64,000 nt of DNA from Ilumatobacteraceae bacterium (GTDB taxonomy: Bacteria > Actinomycetota > Acidimicrobiia > Acidimicrobiales > Ilumatobacteraceae): assembly GCA_033344875.1 (NCBI GenBank), contig JAWPMO010000001.1, positions 955,595 to 1,019,594 of the forward strand, read 5' to 3'. Under the pieces are notes generated by a model. The model saw nothing but the letters and a program-made list of their open reading frames with translations, did not search any database and had not been told where the DNA came from. How positions within the stretch are numbered: position 1 is the first letter of the stretch; each line of letters starts with the position of its first letter. The position numbers were made by a program, and so were the translations under genes. This document shows, one piece after another, positions 35,647 to 44,789 of this stretch.

Positions 35647-36756
35647 ATGTCAACACTGTCCAACTCTCGATGGGTCGGCGTTTCCGCCGTCGTCGCCGCC
35701 ACGGTCGGAGCGATCACGATCGCCGGCCTCGGTGCCGGAGCCGCGCCGGCCGAGGAGCCGTCGGTCTACGTCGCCGTACCGCCGTGCCGGCTGGTGGACA
35801 CCCGTCCCGAGTTCCAGGTCGGTGACCGATCGACGCCGCTCCAGGCGGACGAGACACACGCACAGCAGGTCACCGGCGCGATCGGCAACTGCGCCGTTCC
35901 CGAGGGAGCGAAGGGCGTCTCCCTGAACGTCACTGCCGTCGGACCCACCGCGCCGAGCTTCATGACGCTGTTCCCGGAGGGTGACGACCTGCCGGTGGCG
36001 AGCAACCTCAACTATCTGCCGGGTGCCGCGCCCACCCCCAACAAGGTGGACGTGATGCTCTCGACCACCGGAGCGATCGGCGTGTACAACCTCGCCGGGA
36101 CCGTCGACCTCGTCATCGACGTGAGCGGGTACTACTCCGACACGTGGATCCAGGAGGTCATGGGCCGGCTCGACGGAACCACCACCGTGACGAACTTCTA
36201 CACGAAGAGTGAGACCTACTCGAAGGAGGAGATCGATGCCGCTCTCGCCACCAAGGCCGACGTCGGCGACGGCTACACCAAGGCGGAGGCCGACGCCCGG
36301 TTCGCCCCCGGCGGCCCCGAGGTGCTCGTGCGGCAGGCCACCAGCGACGTCCGCGGACTGCTCGGCTCGCTGCTGTACGCGATCGAGGGCGTCACGATCG
36401 GCGTGCTCGACGACGGGATCCTCGAACTCGATCAGCCGGGAGCGATCATCGACCCGATCGACGGGATCACCGAGTACGAACTCGACGCGATCGATCTCTG
36501 CTTCGACGACCTCCTGCTCGGTGCGCTCATCGACTCGATCACGGTGTCCGTGCGGGACGAACTCGGCGCGGTGACCGATCTGGTGGATGACCTCGACATC
36601 ACGGCCGCCGGTTGCCGCACGATCGACCTCACCTCCCTGCCGGCGGGCGAGGCCTACTTCGTCGAACTCGACGCAGTCGGCGATGTGCTCACGCCGATCC
36701 TGGGCAGCGTGCAGCTGACGTCGATCGAGTCGACCTGGGCGCCGGTCATCGACTGA
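35647..36756 (+). CDS. Secreted protein with phage-tail-like hinge motif
   Basis: Predicted 369-aa exported protein. A signal peptide covers about residues 1-35 (AAPAEE cleavage region). Residues ~40-175 are the actinobacterial surface domain with PPCRLVDTRP, SLNVTAVGPTAPSFMTLFP, PNKVDV and VDLVIDVSGYYS. Then comes a trimeric tail-fibre-type hinge, YTKSETYSKEEIDAALATK and YTKAEADARFAP, followed by a 140-residue acidic beta domain of unknown type. AGGAGG lies 4 nt before ATG. A surface adhesin or polymer-associated role is plausible but inferred. Confidence 0.7.
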   Translation: MSTLSNSRWVGVSAVVAATVGAITIAGLGAGAAPAEEPSVYVAVPPCRLVDTRPEFQVGDRSTPLQADETHAQQVTGAIGNCAVPEGAKGVSLNVTAVGPTAPSFMTLFPEGDDLPVASNLNYLPGAAPTPNKVDVMLSTTGAIGVYNLAGTVDLVIDVSGYYSDTWIQEVMGRLDGTTTVTNFYTKSETYSKEEIDAALATKADVGDGYTKAEADARFAPGGPEVLVRQATSDVRGLLGSLLYAIEGVTIGVLDDGILELDQPGAIIDPIDGITEYELDAIDLCFDDLLLGALIDSITVSVRDELGAVTDLVDDLDITAAGCRTIDLTSLPAGEAYFVELDAVGDVLTPILGSVQLTSIESTWAPVID

Positions 36757-36765
36757 CCGGGACGA

Positions 36766-38859
36766 TCACTCGGCGTCGCGGATCTCGCGCCGCAGGTCGT
36801 TGATCTCGTCACGAAGGCGAGCGGCGTACTCGAACTTGAGATCCGCCGACGCCTCGTGCATCTCTTCTTCCAAGGTCTGGATGAGTCGCTGCAGCTCCTG
36901 CTGCGGAAGTGACTTGAGTTCCTGCTGGACCTTGGTGCGTTCACGCTGACGGCGTCGGTCCTTCCCCGGGACCGGCGCCGTTCCGCCGTCGGGGCGCAGC
37001 ATCGAGAGGATGTCGCCGACGGCTTTGCGGATGGTCTGCGGGTTGATGCCGTGCTGTTCGTTGTAGGCGAGCTGCAGCTGACGGCGACGTTGCGTCTCAC
37101 CGATCGCGCGCTCCATCGAGTCGGTCTGCTTGTCGGCGTACATCACGACCTGACCGGCGACGTTGCGGGCGGCCCGTCCGATCATCTGGATCAGCGAGGT
37201 CTCGCTGCGGAGGAACCCCTCCTTGTCGGCGTCGAGGATGCAGACGAGCGACACCTCGGGGAGGTCGAGGCCCTCGCGCAGCAGGTTGATGCCGACCAGG
37301 ACATCGAACTCACCGAGCCGGAGTGACCGGAGGATCTCGATCCGCTGGATCGTGTCGATGTTGGAGTGGAGGTACCGGACGCGCAGCCCCTGCTCGAGCA
37401 GATAGTCGGTCAGGTCTTCGGCCATCTTCTTGGTGAGGGTGGTGACCAGCACCCGCTCGCCGTTGGTGATCCGGCCGTTGACGAGTTCGATCAGGTCGTC
37501 GATCTGGCCCTTGGTCGGCTTGACGATGACCTCGGGGTCGACCAGACCGGTCGGCCGTACGATCTGTTCGACGACCTGACTCGAGACCCGGAGTTCGTAC
37601 TCGCTCGGCGTGGCCGACAGGAAGACACCCTGGTTGATCCGCTCGAGCACCTCTTCGAACGTGAGCGGACGGTTGTCGCGTGCCGACGGCAGGCGGAACC
37701 CGTGCTCGACCAACACGTCCTTGCGGCTTCGGTCGCCGGCGTACTGGCCGTGCAGCTGCGGGACGGCGACGTGACTCTCGTCGATGACGAGCAGGAAGTC
37801 GTCGGGGAAGTAGTCGAGCAGGGTGAACGGCGGCTCGCCGTAGTCGCGCCCGTCGATGTGCATCGAGTAGTTCTCGATGCCGTTGCAGTAACCGACCTCG
37901 CTGATCATCTCGAGGTCGTACTGGGTGCGCATGCGCAGCCGCTGCGCCTCGAGCAGCTTGCCCTCGTCTTCGAACTGCTTCAGCCGCACCTGCAGTTCGT
38001 GTTCGATCTTGCCCGTCGCCACGGCCAACCGTTCGTTGCCGGCCACGTAGTGCGTCGCGGGGAAGATCACGGTGCGCTTGAGCTCCTCGAGCGTCTCACC
38101 CGTCAGCGGATCGATCCGCGTGAGCCGGTCGACGGTGTCGCCGAACATCTCGATCCGCAGCACCGACTCGTCGTAGGCGGGGTGGACCTCGATCGTGTCG
38201 CCCCGCACCCGGAACTTGCCGCGGCCGAGCGTGGCGTCGTTGCGGTCGTACTGCATGTCGACGAGACGCCGGAGGATGTTGCGCATGTCGTAGTCGACGT
38301 CGACCGACAGGTCGAGCAGTTGGCCCTTGTACTCGTCGGGGTTGCCCATGCCGTAGATGCAGCTGACCGAGGCGACGACGATCGTGTCGCGTCGGGTGAG
38401 CAGCGCGGCGGTGGCGGAGTGACGGAGCCGGTCGATCTCGTCGTTGATCGAGCTGTCCTTCTCGATGAACGTGTCGCTCGACGGGATGTAGGCCTCGGGC
38501 TGGTAGTAGTCGTAGTAGCTGACGAAGTACTCGACCCGGTTGTCGGGGAAGAACTCCTTCATCTCGGATGCGAGCTGGGCGGCGAGGCTCTTGTTCGGGG
38601 CGAGGATCAGGGTGGGCCGCTGGACCTGCTCGATGGTCCAGGCCATCGTCGCCGACTTGCCGGAGCCGGTGATACCGAGCAGGGTCTGGAACCGGTCGCC
38701 GCGTTCGATGCCCTCGGCCAGCTGCGCGATCGCCTTGGGCTGATCGCCGTCGGGCTCGAAGTCGGACACGACTCGAAACGGCCGGTCGTCGGCCGTCGGC
38801 TGCGCGATCGGCTGCCCGGCGAGGTCGGGGACGGGGGCGGTGACGGTCGTGTCGGACAT
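36766..38859 (-). CDS. uvrB: Excinuclease ABC subunit B
   Basis: Predicted 697-aa UvrB helicase-like damage verifier. Walker [10 protein letters not shown], the beta-hairpin [24 protein letters not shown] (motif II region), GRAARN (motif VI) and a C-terminal UVR domain ([20 protein letters not shown]) that contacts UvrC are visible. ATG 38859 is preceded by TAGGAT with 8 nt spacing; GTG 38862 is an alternative. A perfect LexA box sits directly upstream of the -10, so expression should be damage-inducible. Confidence 0.97.
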   Translation of the reverse strand: MSDTTVTAPVPDLAGQPIAQPTADDRPFRVVSDFEPDGDQPKAIAQLAEGIERGDRFQTLLGITGSGKSATMAWTIEQVQRPTLILAPNKSLAAQLASEMKEFFPDNRVEYFVSYYDYYQPEAYIPSSDTFIEKDSSINDEIDRLRHSATAALLTRRDTIVVASVSCIYGMGNPDEYKGQLLDLSVDVDYDMRNILRRLVDMQYDRNDATLGRGKFRVRGDTIEVHPAYDESVLRIEMFGDTVDRLTRIDPLTGETLEELKRTVIFPATHYVAGNERLAVATGKIEHELQVRLKQFEDEGKLLEAQRLRMRTQYDLEMISEVGYCNGIENYSMHIDGRDYGEPPFTLLDYFPDDFLLVIDESHVAVPQLHGQYAGDRSRKDVLVEHGFRLPSARDNRPLTFEEVLERINQGVFLSATPSEYELRVSSQVVEQIVRPTGLVDPEVIVKPTKGQIDDLIELVNGRITNGERVLVTTLTKKMAEDLTDYLLEQGLRVRYLHSNIDTIQRIEILRSLRLGEFDVLVGINLLREGLDLPEVSLVCILDADKEGFLRSETSLIQMIGRAARNVAGQVVMYADKQTDSMERAIGETQRRRQLQLAYNEQHGINPQTIRKAVGDILSMLRPDGGTAPVPGKDRRRQRERTKVQQELKSLPQQELQRLIQTLEEEMHEASADLKFEYAARLRDEINDLRREIRDAE

Positions 38860-38867
38860 CACCGACG

Positions 38868-38873
38868 ATCCTA
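38868..38873 (-). promoter_or_regulatory. -10 element of uvrB (TAGGAT)
   Basis: On the minus strand TAGGAT ends 8 nt before the uvrB ATG. No good -35 is seen at 17-18 nt. The LexA box starts 4 bp upstream of this hexamer. Confidence 0.55.
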
Positions 38874-38877
38874 TCAG

Positions 38878-38891
38878 CGAACGTCCGTTCG
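38878..38891 (-). promoter_or_regulatory. LexA (SOS) box of uvrB, perfect CGAAC-N4-GTTCG
   Basis: CGAACGTCCGTTCG on the plus strand, with no mismatch to the Gram-positive/actinobacterial consensus, 19 bp from the uvrB start codon. It lies in the 89-bp divergent region shared with the lipoprotein gene at 38949. uvrB is a classic LexA-regulon member, which supports the call. Confidence 0.88.
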
Positions 38892-38948
38892 ATCGATCGA
38901 GCTCGAATCGAATGGACGCGCCCCGTCACGGTTCGCGACGCTGGTGAC

Positions 38949-39476
38949 ATGCGTTCCCTCACCGCTCTGTTGACCACCGCCGCCCTGACCCTCGCGATGA
39001 CCGCGTGCGGCGGTGACGACGACACCACCACGAATACCGACGACGATGCCGGTGCATCGGGCACCCCGGAGGCGGCGGCCGACGAGCCGGCCGACGACCA
39101 ACCGGCGGGCTCCGGCGGATCGGACGCGACACTCACGCTCGCCAATGGCGAGACGTTCGAGTTCGGGATCCTCTGCAGCCTCGAGCCGCAGATGGCGGCC
39201 GGCTCGGAGATCCTGTTCACCGCGGTGTCCTACGACACCCCGGGCCTCGACATCACCCAGTTCGGTGACGAGGGCAACGTCACCGGCATCGCCACCATCT
39301 CGGTGTACGACGAGAGTTACGAGTCCCTCTGGGAGGCGGGAACCTTCTACGAAGCTGTCGGCGGGACGATCGAGCTGAGCCTCGACGGCTCCACCATCCG
39401 CGGCTCGGGATCGTTCTTCCCCGGCGGCGACACGACGGCGACACCCGTCGACGGCGAGATCGTCGCCGAGTGCTGA
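38949..39476 (+). CDS. Small lipoprotein, unknown function
   Basis: Predicted 175-aa exported protein. The signal peptide ends LAMTAC, with Cys20 as likely lipid anchor. A 40-residue Asp/Thr/Ala-rich linker (GGDDDTTTNTDDD) leads to a C-terminal beta-rich domain (TLANGETFEFGILCSLEP, ISVYDESYESLWEA) with two cysteines that could pair. No named family recognised. Divergent from uvrB; the LexA box is about 58 bp from its start, probably too far for tight control. Confidence 0.65.
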   Translation: MRSLTALLTTAALTLAMTACGGDDDTTTNTDDDAGASGTPEAAADEPADDQPAGSGGSDATLTLANGETFEFGILCSLEPQMAAGSEILFTAVSYDTPGLDITQFGDEGNVTGIATISVYDESYESLWEAGTFYEAVGGTIELSLDGSTIRGSGSFFPGGDTTATPVDGEIVAEC

Positions 39477-39489
39477 CCGGCCGGGGGTG

Positions 39490-40095
39490 TCAGGCCCGTC
39501 GCCCGCGGTGCCGCTCCGGCACGTCGGCATCGGCCTGCGCGAGCACCGGCAGACCGGGGTCGGGGGTGGTCTCGCGGTATCGAGCCCGCCGACCGGGTCC
39601 GAGGTCGTCGAAGGCCTCGTCGACCAGGTCCCAGTATCGAGCGGTGATCGCCGCCACGCCACGCTCCTTCGCCTCCTCGTACGCCGCGATCGGGTCGGCG
39701 CGCGGCACGTAGGTCACGATCGAGGCGGCACCGACGACCGGCACCGCACCCGGCCCGAGTGCGATCCGGGTCGTGACGTCGACGCGGTCGTAGCGACGTT
39801 CGCGGAGATCGAGTGCTGCCAGCTCGTCGTCGCCGACCCAGCCGATCACGCCGTTGGTGACCTCGCCCGGTGCGTCGACGAGACCGAGTGCGACGAACAC
39901 CCAATCCGACCGCTCGACCCCGTCGGGACCGACCGCGGTGAACGTGACGTCGGTCCCGTAGTTCCAGCGGCGCCCGTAGCCGGCCAACTCAGCCTCGAAG
40001 AAGTCGACGCCGGGCGTGAGTGCACGTCCCAGCGTGTGGGCGAACGACACCGGGCTGACCAGCGACCCGTACCCGAATACCCAACGGCCCGCCAT
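39490..40095 (-). CDS. Gamma-glutamylcyclotransferase-like (AIG2/GGCT-fold) protein
   Basis: Predicted 201-aa protein. WVFGYGSLVSP is the GGCT-fold FGYGSL substrate loop; the family's catalytic Glu may lie in the VIGWVGDDELAALDLRE stretch. GGCT enzymes release 5-oxoproline from gamma-glutamyl compounds, but AIG2-fold members vary. The last 35 residues form an Arg/Pro tail. ATG is preceded by TATCGT ending 7 nt upstream. Confidence 0.78.
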   Translation of the reverse strand: MAGRWVFGYGSLVSPVSFAHTLGRALTPGVDFFEAELAGYGRRWNYGTDVTFTAVGPDGVERSDWVFVALGLVDAPGEVTNGVIGWVGDDELAALDLRERRYDRVDVTTRIALGPGAVPVVGAASIVTYVPRADPIAAYEEAKERGVAAITARYWDLVDEAFDDLGPGRRARYRETTPDPGLPVLAQADADVPERHRGRRA

Positions 40096-40136
40096 CGGCG
40101 GCACGATACCGGACCGAACGGCCGCGGTCCGACCCG

Positions 40137-40775
40137 TCACGCAGCTCCGAGGCCGACGACGAGCAACGCCTGCCCGACGTGGTACGGCACCATCACCGCC
40201 AAGCGGCCACCCGGGAGCGGGCCGACGAACCGTCGGTGACCGAGCACCCAGTCGCTGAGGGCGAACAACATCGCTCCCGCCGCGGCGACGGGCGAGGACG
40301 TCGCCCATGCCGTGACGACCATCGCCGAGATGACGACCGCGTAGAACATCACCGCGCCGGCGAGGGCGGCGCCACCCGACGATCGGGCCCCCGGCAACGT
40401 CCGCGGCAGGAACCGGTAGCCGAGCAGCGCCATCAGGAACACGACGCCGGGCAGCGCCCACGCTGCGTCGAAGCCGACGGTGAGCGCAGCCGCCACGTAC
40501 GCGAGATGCCCGAGCGCGAACGACCCGAGCCCGGCCATGAACGCCGACTCGCCGTCGCCGAGCAGTGCGACGTCACCCACCAGTCCCAGCACGGCTCCGA
40601 TGACCAACCAGGTCCGCACCGGACCAGGAACATCGGGCATCACCGCGATGATCGCGATCAGCACGAGCATCGTCGCCGGCTTCGCGATCGTCTCGGCCCG
40701 GGTGCGTCCGGCGCTCACGGCCCACCAGTCGAACACGGCGACGGCCACGCCGAAGAGGGCGAGTCCGATCACCAC
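40137..40775 (-). CDS. Lysoplasmalogenase-type YhhN membrane protein
   Basis: Predicted 212-aa protein with about eight helices. KPATMLVLIAI near residue 30, LVGDVALLGDG with conserved Gly-Asp, GHLAYVAAL and LFALSDWVLGHRRF match the YhhN/TMEM86 family, whose human member cleaves lysoplasmalogen vinyl ethers. The bacterial substrate is unknown. GTG 40775 is chosen because TACACT ends 6 nt upstream and the protein then begins at the first helix. The divergent GNAT gene starts 58 bp away. Confidence 0.75.
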   Translation of the reverse strand: MVIGLALFGVAVAVFDWWAVSAGRTRAETIAKPATMLVLIAIIAVMPDVPGPVRTWLVIGAVLGLVGDVALLGDGESAFMAGLGSFALGHLAYVAAALTVGFDAAWALPGVVFLMALLGYRFLPRTLPGARSSGGAALAGAVMFYAVVISAMVVTAWATSSPVAAAGAMLFALSDWVLGHRRFVGPLPGGRLAVMVPYHVGQALLVVGLGAA

Positions 40776-40833
40776 GAGCGGAGTGTAGGCCTCCGCGTCG
40801 GTGAGGAACGGCCCGCCGAGGTTGAATGGTCGC

Positions 40834-41886
40834 GTGCCGCACCGCCGCCGTCTCGAACTGCGTACCGATCGTCTGACGATCCGGATGCTCTCGCGCGACG
40901 ACGTCACCGCGTTCACGCACTACCGCAAGCTCCCCGACGTCGCCCGATACCAGGACTGGCCGATGCCGTACACCCGCGACCTCGCGCACGAGCTCGTCGA
41001 CGAGATGGAGACGCTCGCCGGTCCGACCGCCGGGACCTGGGTGCAGTTGGCCCTGGTGACGGGAAGCGACGTCGGCGTCCTCGTCGGTGACGTCGCGGTC
41101 TGGCTCGACCCCGACGCCACCCTGGCGATGATCGGCTACACCCTCGACCCCGAGTACCAGGGCAGGGGATACGCCGTCGAAGCCGTCGAGGCGGTGATCG
41201 CCTGGCTGTTCCGTCGCAAGCACGTGCACCGCATCGCCGCGACGATCGACCCGCGCAATCTGGCCAGCGCTCGGGTACTGGAGCGATGCGGCTTCGAGTA
41301 CGTCGGCACGGCCCGCTCCTCGGCGTTCGTGCGCGGCGAGTGGACCGACGACGCTCGGTTCTCGATGCTCGAACCGGATTGGAAGGCGTGGTGCAAGCGC
41401 CCGACGACGCCACCCGGACGCGTCGAGCTCGTCGAGATCACCGCCGACAACGTGCGCTCGGTCGGCGAGATCGACCGCACGTTCTCACAGCGCGAGTTCG
41501 TCGCCCCGGTCACGGAGTCGCTCGCCGAGGCGCTGGTGCCTCCGGTCGTGCGTGGCGATCGGGTCACGCCGTGGTACCGGGCGATCGAGGCCGACGGCGA
41601 GTTGGTCGGGTTCGTGCTGATGGCCGAGCCCTACAACGGGCGTCCCGACCCGTACCTGTGGCGGCTCGTGGTCGACGTCCGGCACCAGGGGCGGGGCATC
41701 GGACGGCGCGCGATCGAACGGATCATCGCCGAACGCCGTGCGGCGGGATTCGACGCGATCACCGTCAGCTACGTCACCGACCAGCCCGGAGCGCCGGCGC
41801 CGTTCTACGAACGGCTCGGGTTCGTCCCGACGGGCCGGGTCGACGACGGCGAGATCGAGGCCCGGCTCGAACTATCGGACGGCTGA
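40834..41886 (+). CDS. Tandem GNAT acetyltransferase (two domains fused)
   Basis: Predicted 350-aa protein with two GNAT domains. Domain 1 (residues ~5-178) is RimJ/RimL-like: LRTDRLTIRML, IGYTLDPEYQGRGYAVEAV for acetyl-CoA binding, and RNLASARVLERCGF. Domain 2 (~190-350) has LWRLVVDVRHQGRGIGRRAIE and APAPFYERLGFVPTGR. Domain 1 probably modifies an amino group; domain 2 looks like a general GNAT. GTG 40834 has TTGAAT 6 nt upstream; a longer form from GTG 40801 is possible. Converges with coaE, overlapping by 15 bp. Confidence 0.85.
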   Translation: MPHRRRLELRTDRLTIRMLSRDDVTAFTHYRKLPDVARYQDWPMPYTRDLAHELVDEMETLAGPTAGTWVQLALVTGSDVGVLVGDVAVWLDPDATLAMIGYTLDPEYQGRGYAVEAVEAVIAWLFRRKHVHRIAATIDPRNLASARVLERCGFEYVGTARSSAFVRGEWTDDARFSMLEPDWKAWCKRPTTPPGRVELVEITADNVRSVGEIDRTFSQREFVAPVTESLAEALVPPVVRGDRVTPWYRAIEADGELVGFVLMAEPYNGRPDPYLWRLVVDVRHQGRGIGRRAIERIIAERRAAGFDAITVSYVTDQPGAPAPFYERLGFVPTGRVDDGEIEARLELSDG

Positions 41887-42495
41887 CGAGTCGCGGAGCT
41901 CGACCAGGGCGGCCCAGAGACCGTCGACCTCGTGTCGGAGCTGATCGAGATCGCCGGAGTTGTCGACGACGTGGGTGGCCTGCGCCAAGCGGTCGTCCCG
42001 GTCGATCTGGCTGGCGACACGGTTACGGGCGTCGGCCTCGTCCATGCCACGAAACTCGACGAGGCGGCGGACGGCGACCTCGACCGGGACGTCGACCACG
42101 ATCGTCGCCGGGAGGTCGTCGCGCGGGTTCTCGCCCAACAGGGGGAAATCGAGCACCACGATGCGGTCGGTGTCGGCCTGCGCCGCGATCTGCGCCGCGA
42201 TCTCGTCGTGCATCGCCGGATGGACGATGGCGTTGAGGTCGGAGAGCGCCTGTTTCGCTTCATCGGAGTCGCCGAACACGATGGCAGCGACCGCCGCCCG
42301 GTCGAGTGAGCCGTCGTCACGGATGATGTGCTCGCCGAAGCGCTCGGCCATCCGGCCGAGGACCGGAGAACCGGGCGCTTGCAGGTCACGGGCGACCTGA
42401 TCGCCGTCGACGATCACGGCGCCGTACTCCGAGAGGAGTGCGGACACCGTGGACTTGCCGGCGCCGATTCCCCCGGTCAAACCGACCAGGAGCAT
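41872..42495 (-). CDS. coaE: Dephospho-CoA kinase
   Basis: Predicted 207-aa P-loop kinase, last step of CoA synthesis. Walker A GLTGGIGAGKST at the N-terminus, GDQVARDLQAPG with the substrate Asp, VLDFPLLGE and RVASQIDRDDRL are all typical. It starts 6 bp after rpsA on the same strand, so it is co-transcribed with rpsA, an arrangement seen in many actinobacteria. Confidence 0.95.
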   Translation of the reverse strand: MLLVGLTGGIGAGKSTVSALLSEYGAVIVDGDQVARDLQAPGSPVLGRMAERFGEHIIRDDGSLDRAAVAAIVFGDSDEAKQALSDLNAIVHPAMHDEIAAQIAAQADTDRIVVLDFPLLGENPRDDLPATIVVDVPVEVAVRRLVEFRGMDEADARNRVASQIDRDDRLAQATHVVDNSGDLDQLRHEVDGLWAALVELRDSSAVR

Positions 42496-42501
42496 GTGGT
42501 C

Positions 42502-43890
42502 TCAGGCCTCGCTGGACTCGGCCGCCGGCTCGATGGCCTCGGCGGCCTCGGCCGCCGGGGCAGCGTCGTCGGCCGGTGCGGCCGCGTCGGCGCCTTCGCC
42601 GTTCTGGTACTCGGCCCAGGCAGCCTCGACCTCGTCGCTGCTGCTGGCCCAGTTGCCCTCGTCGTCGACCTCGAAGTGCTCGCGGTACTCGGCGGCGAGC
42701 TCGCCACCCTCAGCGGCCTGCTTGATCGAGAGGCTGATCCGGCGACGCTGGAGGTCGAGATCGATGATCTTCACCCAGAGCTCTTCACCCGGCGTGACGA
42801 CCTGCTCGGGCGAGTCGACGTGGTGCGTCGACATCTCCGAGATGTGCACGAGGCCCTCGATGCCGTCGCCCACCTGGACGAACGCACCGAACTGGACGAG
42901 CTTGGTGACCCGGCCGTAGACGAGCTGCCCGACCTCGTGGGTCTCGGCGAACTCCTGCCACGGGTCGGCCTGCGTCGCCTTGAGCGACAAGCTGATGCGC
43001 TCGCGGCTGAAGTCGACGTCGAGGACCTGCACCTTGACGGGGTCGCCGACGGCGACGACCGAACCGGGGTGGTCGACGTGCTTCCACGACAGCTCGCTGA
43101 CGTGGATGAGCCCGTCCATGCCGCCGAGATCGACGAACGCACCGAACGACACGACGCTCGAGACCGTGCCCTCGCGGACCTCGCCGATCTTGAGGTTGGT
43201 GAGGAAGCTGTCGCGGGTCTCCTTCTGGTTCTCTTCGAGGTAGGCCCGACGGGAGAGCACGACGTTGTTGCGGTTCTTGTCGAGTTCGATGATCTTGGCC
43301 TGCACCGTGGTGCCGATGTACGGCGCCAGGTCGCGGACACGACGGAGCTCGACCAGCGATGCGGGCAGGAAGCCACGCAGACCGATGTCGACGATGAGGC
43401 CACCCTTGACGACCTCGATGACCGGACCCTCGACGATCTCGTCGGCTTCCTTCTTGGCCTCGATCGTGCCCCACGCACGCTCGTACTGCGCCCGCTTCTT
43501 GGAGAGGACCAGACGGCCTTCCTTGTCTTCCTTGGTGAGGACGAGCGCCTCGACCTCTTCGCCGAGCGTGACGATCTCGGACGGGTTGGCGTCGTTGCGG
43601 ATGCTCAGCTCGCGGCTCGGGATCACACCCTCGCTCTTGTAGCCGATGTCGAGCAGCACTTCGTCCTTGTCGATCTTGACGACGGTGCCGTTGACCATCT
43701 GGCCGTCTTCGACGTCGACGATGGTGCCGTCGATCGCGTCGGCGAAGCTCATGCCGAGATCGTCGGACACGATCTGGCGCGGGGTGTAGTTGCCCTCCTC
43801 GTCGAACGTGCCGAACGCCGGATTGTCGGCGGGCGCTTCGGTCACCGCCTCATTCGCGGTTTCGGTGGGCTGGGTCGTGGTATCGGACAA
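42502..43890 (-). CDS. rpsA: 30S ribosomal protein S1
   Basis: Predicted 462-aa protein with four S1 OB-fold repeats: MVNGTVVKIDKDEVLLDIGYKSEG, PVIEVVKGGLIVDIGLRGF, REGTVSSVVSFGAFVDLGG and VYGRVTKLVQFGAFVQVGD. E. coli S1 has six; four is usual in actinobacteria. The C-terminus is an Ala/Glu-rich tail. The likely start is TTG 43890 (SDTTTQPTE). There is no SD, and a 7-codon mini-ORF lies 15 nt upstream. A TAGCCT at 43959-43964 may be the -10. Confidence 0.93.
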   Translation of the reverse strand: MSDTTTQPTETANEAVTEAPADNPAFGTFDEEGNYTPRQIVSDDLGMSFADAIDGTIVDVEDGQMVNGTVVKIDKDEVLLDIGYKSEGVIPSRELSIRNDANPSEIVTLGEEVEALVLTKEDKEGRLVLSKKRAQYERAWGTIEAKKEADEIVEGPVIEVVKGGLIVDIGLRGFLPASLVELRRVRDLAPYIGTTVQAKIIELDKNRNNVVLSRRAYLEENQKETRDSFLTNLKIGEVREGTVSSVVSFGAFVDLGGMDGLIHVSELSWKHVDHPGSVVAVGDPVKVQVLDVDFSRERISLSLKATQADPWQEFAETHEVGQLVYGRVTKLVQFGAFVQVGDGIEGLVHISEMSTHHVDSPEQVVTPGEELWVKIIDLDLQRRRISLSIKQAAEGGELAAEYREHFEVDDEGNWASSSDEVEAAWAEYQNGEGADAAAPADDAAPAAEAAEAIEPAAESSEA

Positions 43891-43904
43891 AGGACGGACT
43901 GCTT

Positions 43905-43928
43905 TCAGAGGGACGGGTAAGTGTTCAC
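43905..43928 (-). CDS. Possible leader mini-ORF upstream of rpsA (MNTYPSL)
   Basis: GTG AAC ACT TAC CCG TCC CTC TGA on the minus strand, ending 14 nt before the rpsA TTG start. It has no SD of its own. Such an element could couple or attenuate S1 translation, but chance occurrence is likely. Confidence 0.2.
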   Translation of the reverse strand: MNTYPSL

Positions 43929-43958
43929 GTGCGCGCCGGGTGCCCAGCGCAGCAGTCA

Positions 43959-43964
43959 AGGCTA
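43959..43964 (-). promoter_or_regulatory. Putative -10 (TAGCCT) for rpsA
   Basis: On the minus strand TGATAGCCT resembles an extended -10. It would give a leader of about 60 nt, unlike the leaderless genes around it. The -35 is weak. Confidence 0.4.
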
Positions 43965-44017
43965 TCAGCCCTCGACGCGTTCCAACAGCCCCACGTTCGG
44001 GCCCGATCGCTCCGGGA

Positions 44018-44728
44018 TCAGGGGGTTCGCCTGGCGAGCACCAGGTACTCCGCCGTGTCGACCGTCGGCGGCGACATCCCGTACGCGCCCGGCTCGACGC
44101 TGCTGATCGAATCGACCGTGAACCCGTTGGCCGCGCCGAGGAGGCGGAGCTCGCGAGGGGTGTAGCAGCCCGTCCAGAGACTCGTCTCGACGGCTTCACC
44201 CGCCTCGTTGCGGATCTCGGTCCGCTCGTGGTTGACGCCGGTCTCGGCGTCGAACTCGGCCCCGTCCCAGTGCTTCATCACGAAGTACGAGCTGAACGCG
44301 CTCAACGCCAGCCGCCCCCCGGGCCGCAACGCCCTCGCGATGCCGGCGAGGACCGTGCCGTCGTGCCCGTCGGCGGTCATCAGACCGAACGCCCCCTGAC
44401 ACAGGCAGATCGCGACGTCGAACTCGGCGTCGAACTCCAGGTGTCGTGCGTCGAGCCGTTCGAAGGTGGCGCCGTCGGGGGCCGACTCGGCTGCGAGCTC
44501 CACGAAGCGACGACTGACGTCGATGCCGTGCACCGCGATGCCCCGCTCGGCGAGGGCGTGGGCGTGACGACCCGGGCCGCACCCGACGTCGAGTACTCGG
44601 AGGCCCGGCCGGAGGTCGAGCGCCGACACCAGGAAGTCGACCTCCTGGCGTGTCCCCTTGGTGAACGAGTAGCGAAGGTACGCCGCTCCGAGATGGTCCG
44701 CGATGGGCTCGAACCAGTGATCGTCCAT
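44018..44728 (-). CDS. SAM-dependent class I methyltransferase
   Basis: Predicted 236-aa enzyme. Motif I VLDVGCGPGRHAHAL near residue 48, GIDVSRRFVEL (acidic loop, ribose binding) and FDVAICLCQGAFGLM (motif IV) define the fold. ALRPGGRLALSAFSSYFVMKHW follows the post-motif helix. Substrate unknown; it resembles small-molecule methyltransferases near cofactor genes. ATG has CAGACT 6 nt upstream. Confidence 0.85.
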   Translation of the reverse strand: MDDHWFEPIADHLGAAYLRYSFTKGTRQEVDFLVSALDLRPGLRVLDVGCGPGRHAHALAERGIAVHGIDVSRRFVELAAESAPDGATFERLDARHLEFDAEFDVAICLCQGAFGLMTADGHDGTVLAGIARALRPGGRLALSAFSSYFVMKHWDGAEFDAETGVNHERTEIRNEAGEAVETSLWTGCYTPRELRLLGAANGFTVDSISSVEPGAYGMSPPTVDTAEYLVLARRTP

Positions 44729-44789
44729 CGGCCCAGTCTGCCGGGTTCTCGACGAGCCCCCGAGCAGCCTCGACGACCCCCGACACCCT

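Noticed and set aside
31617-35825. Very long (1402-codon) plus-strand open frame
   Set aside because: Arg/Pro/Ser-rich nonsense in a shifted frame over the kinase, regulator and membrane protein genes; a high-GC shadow.
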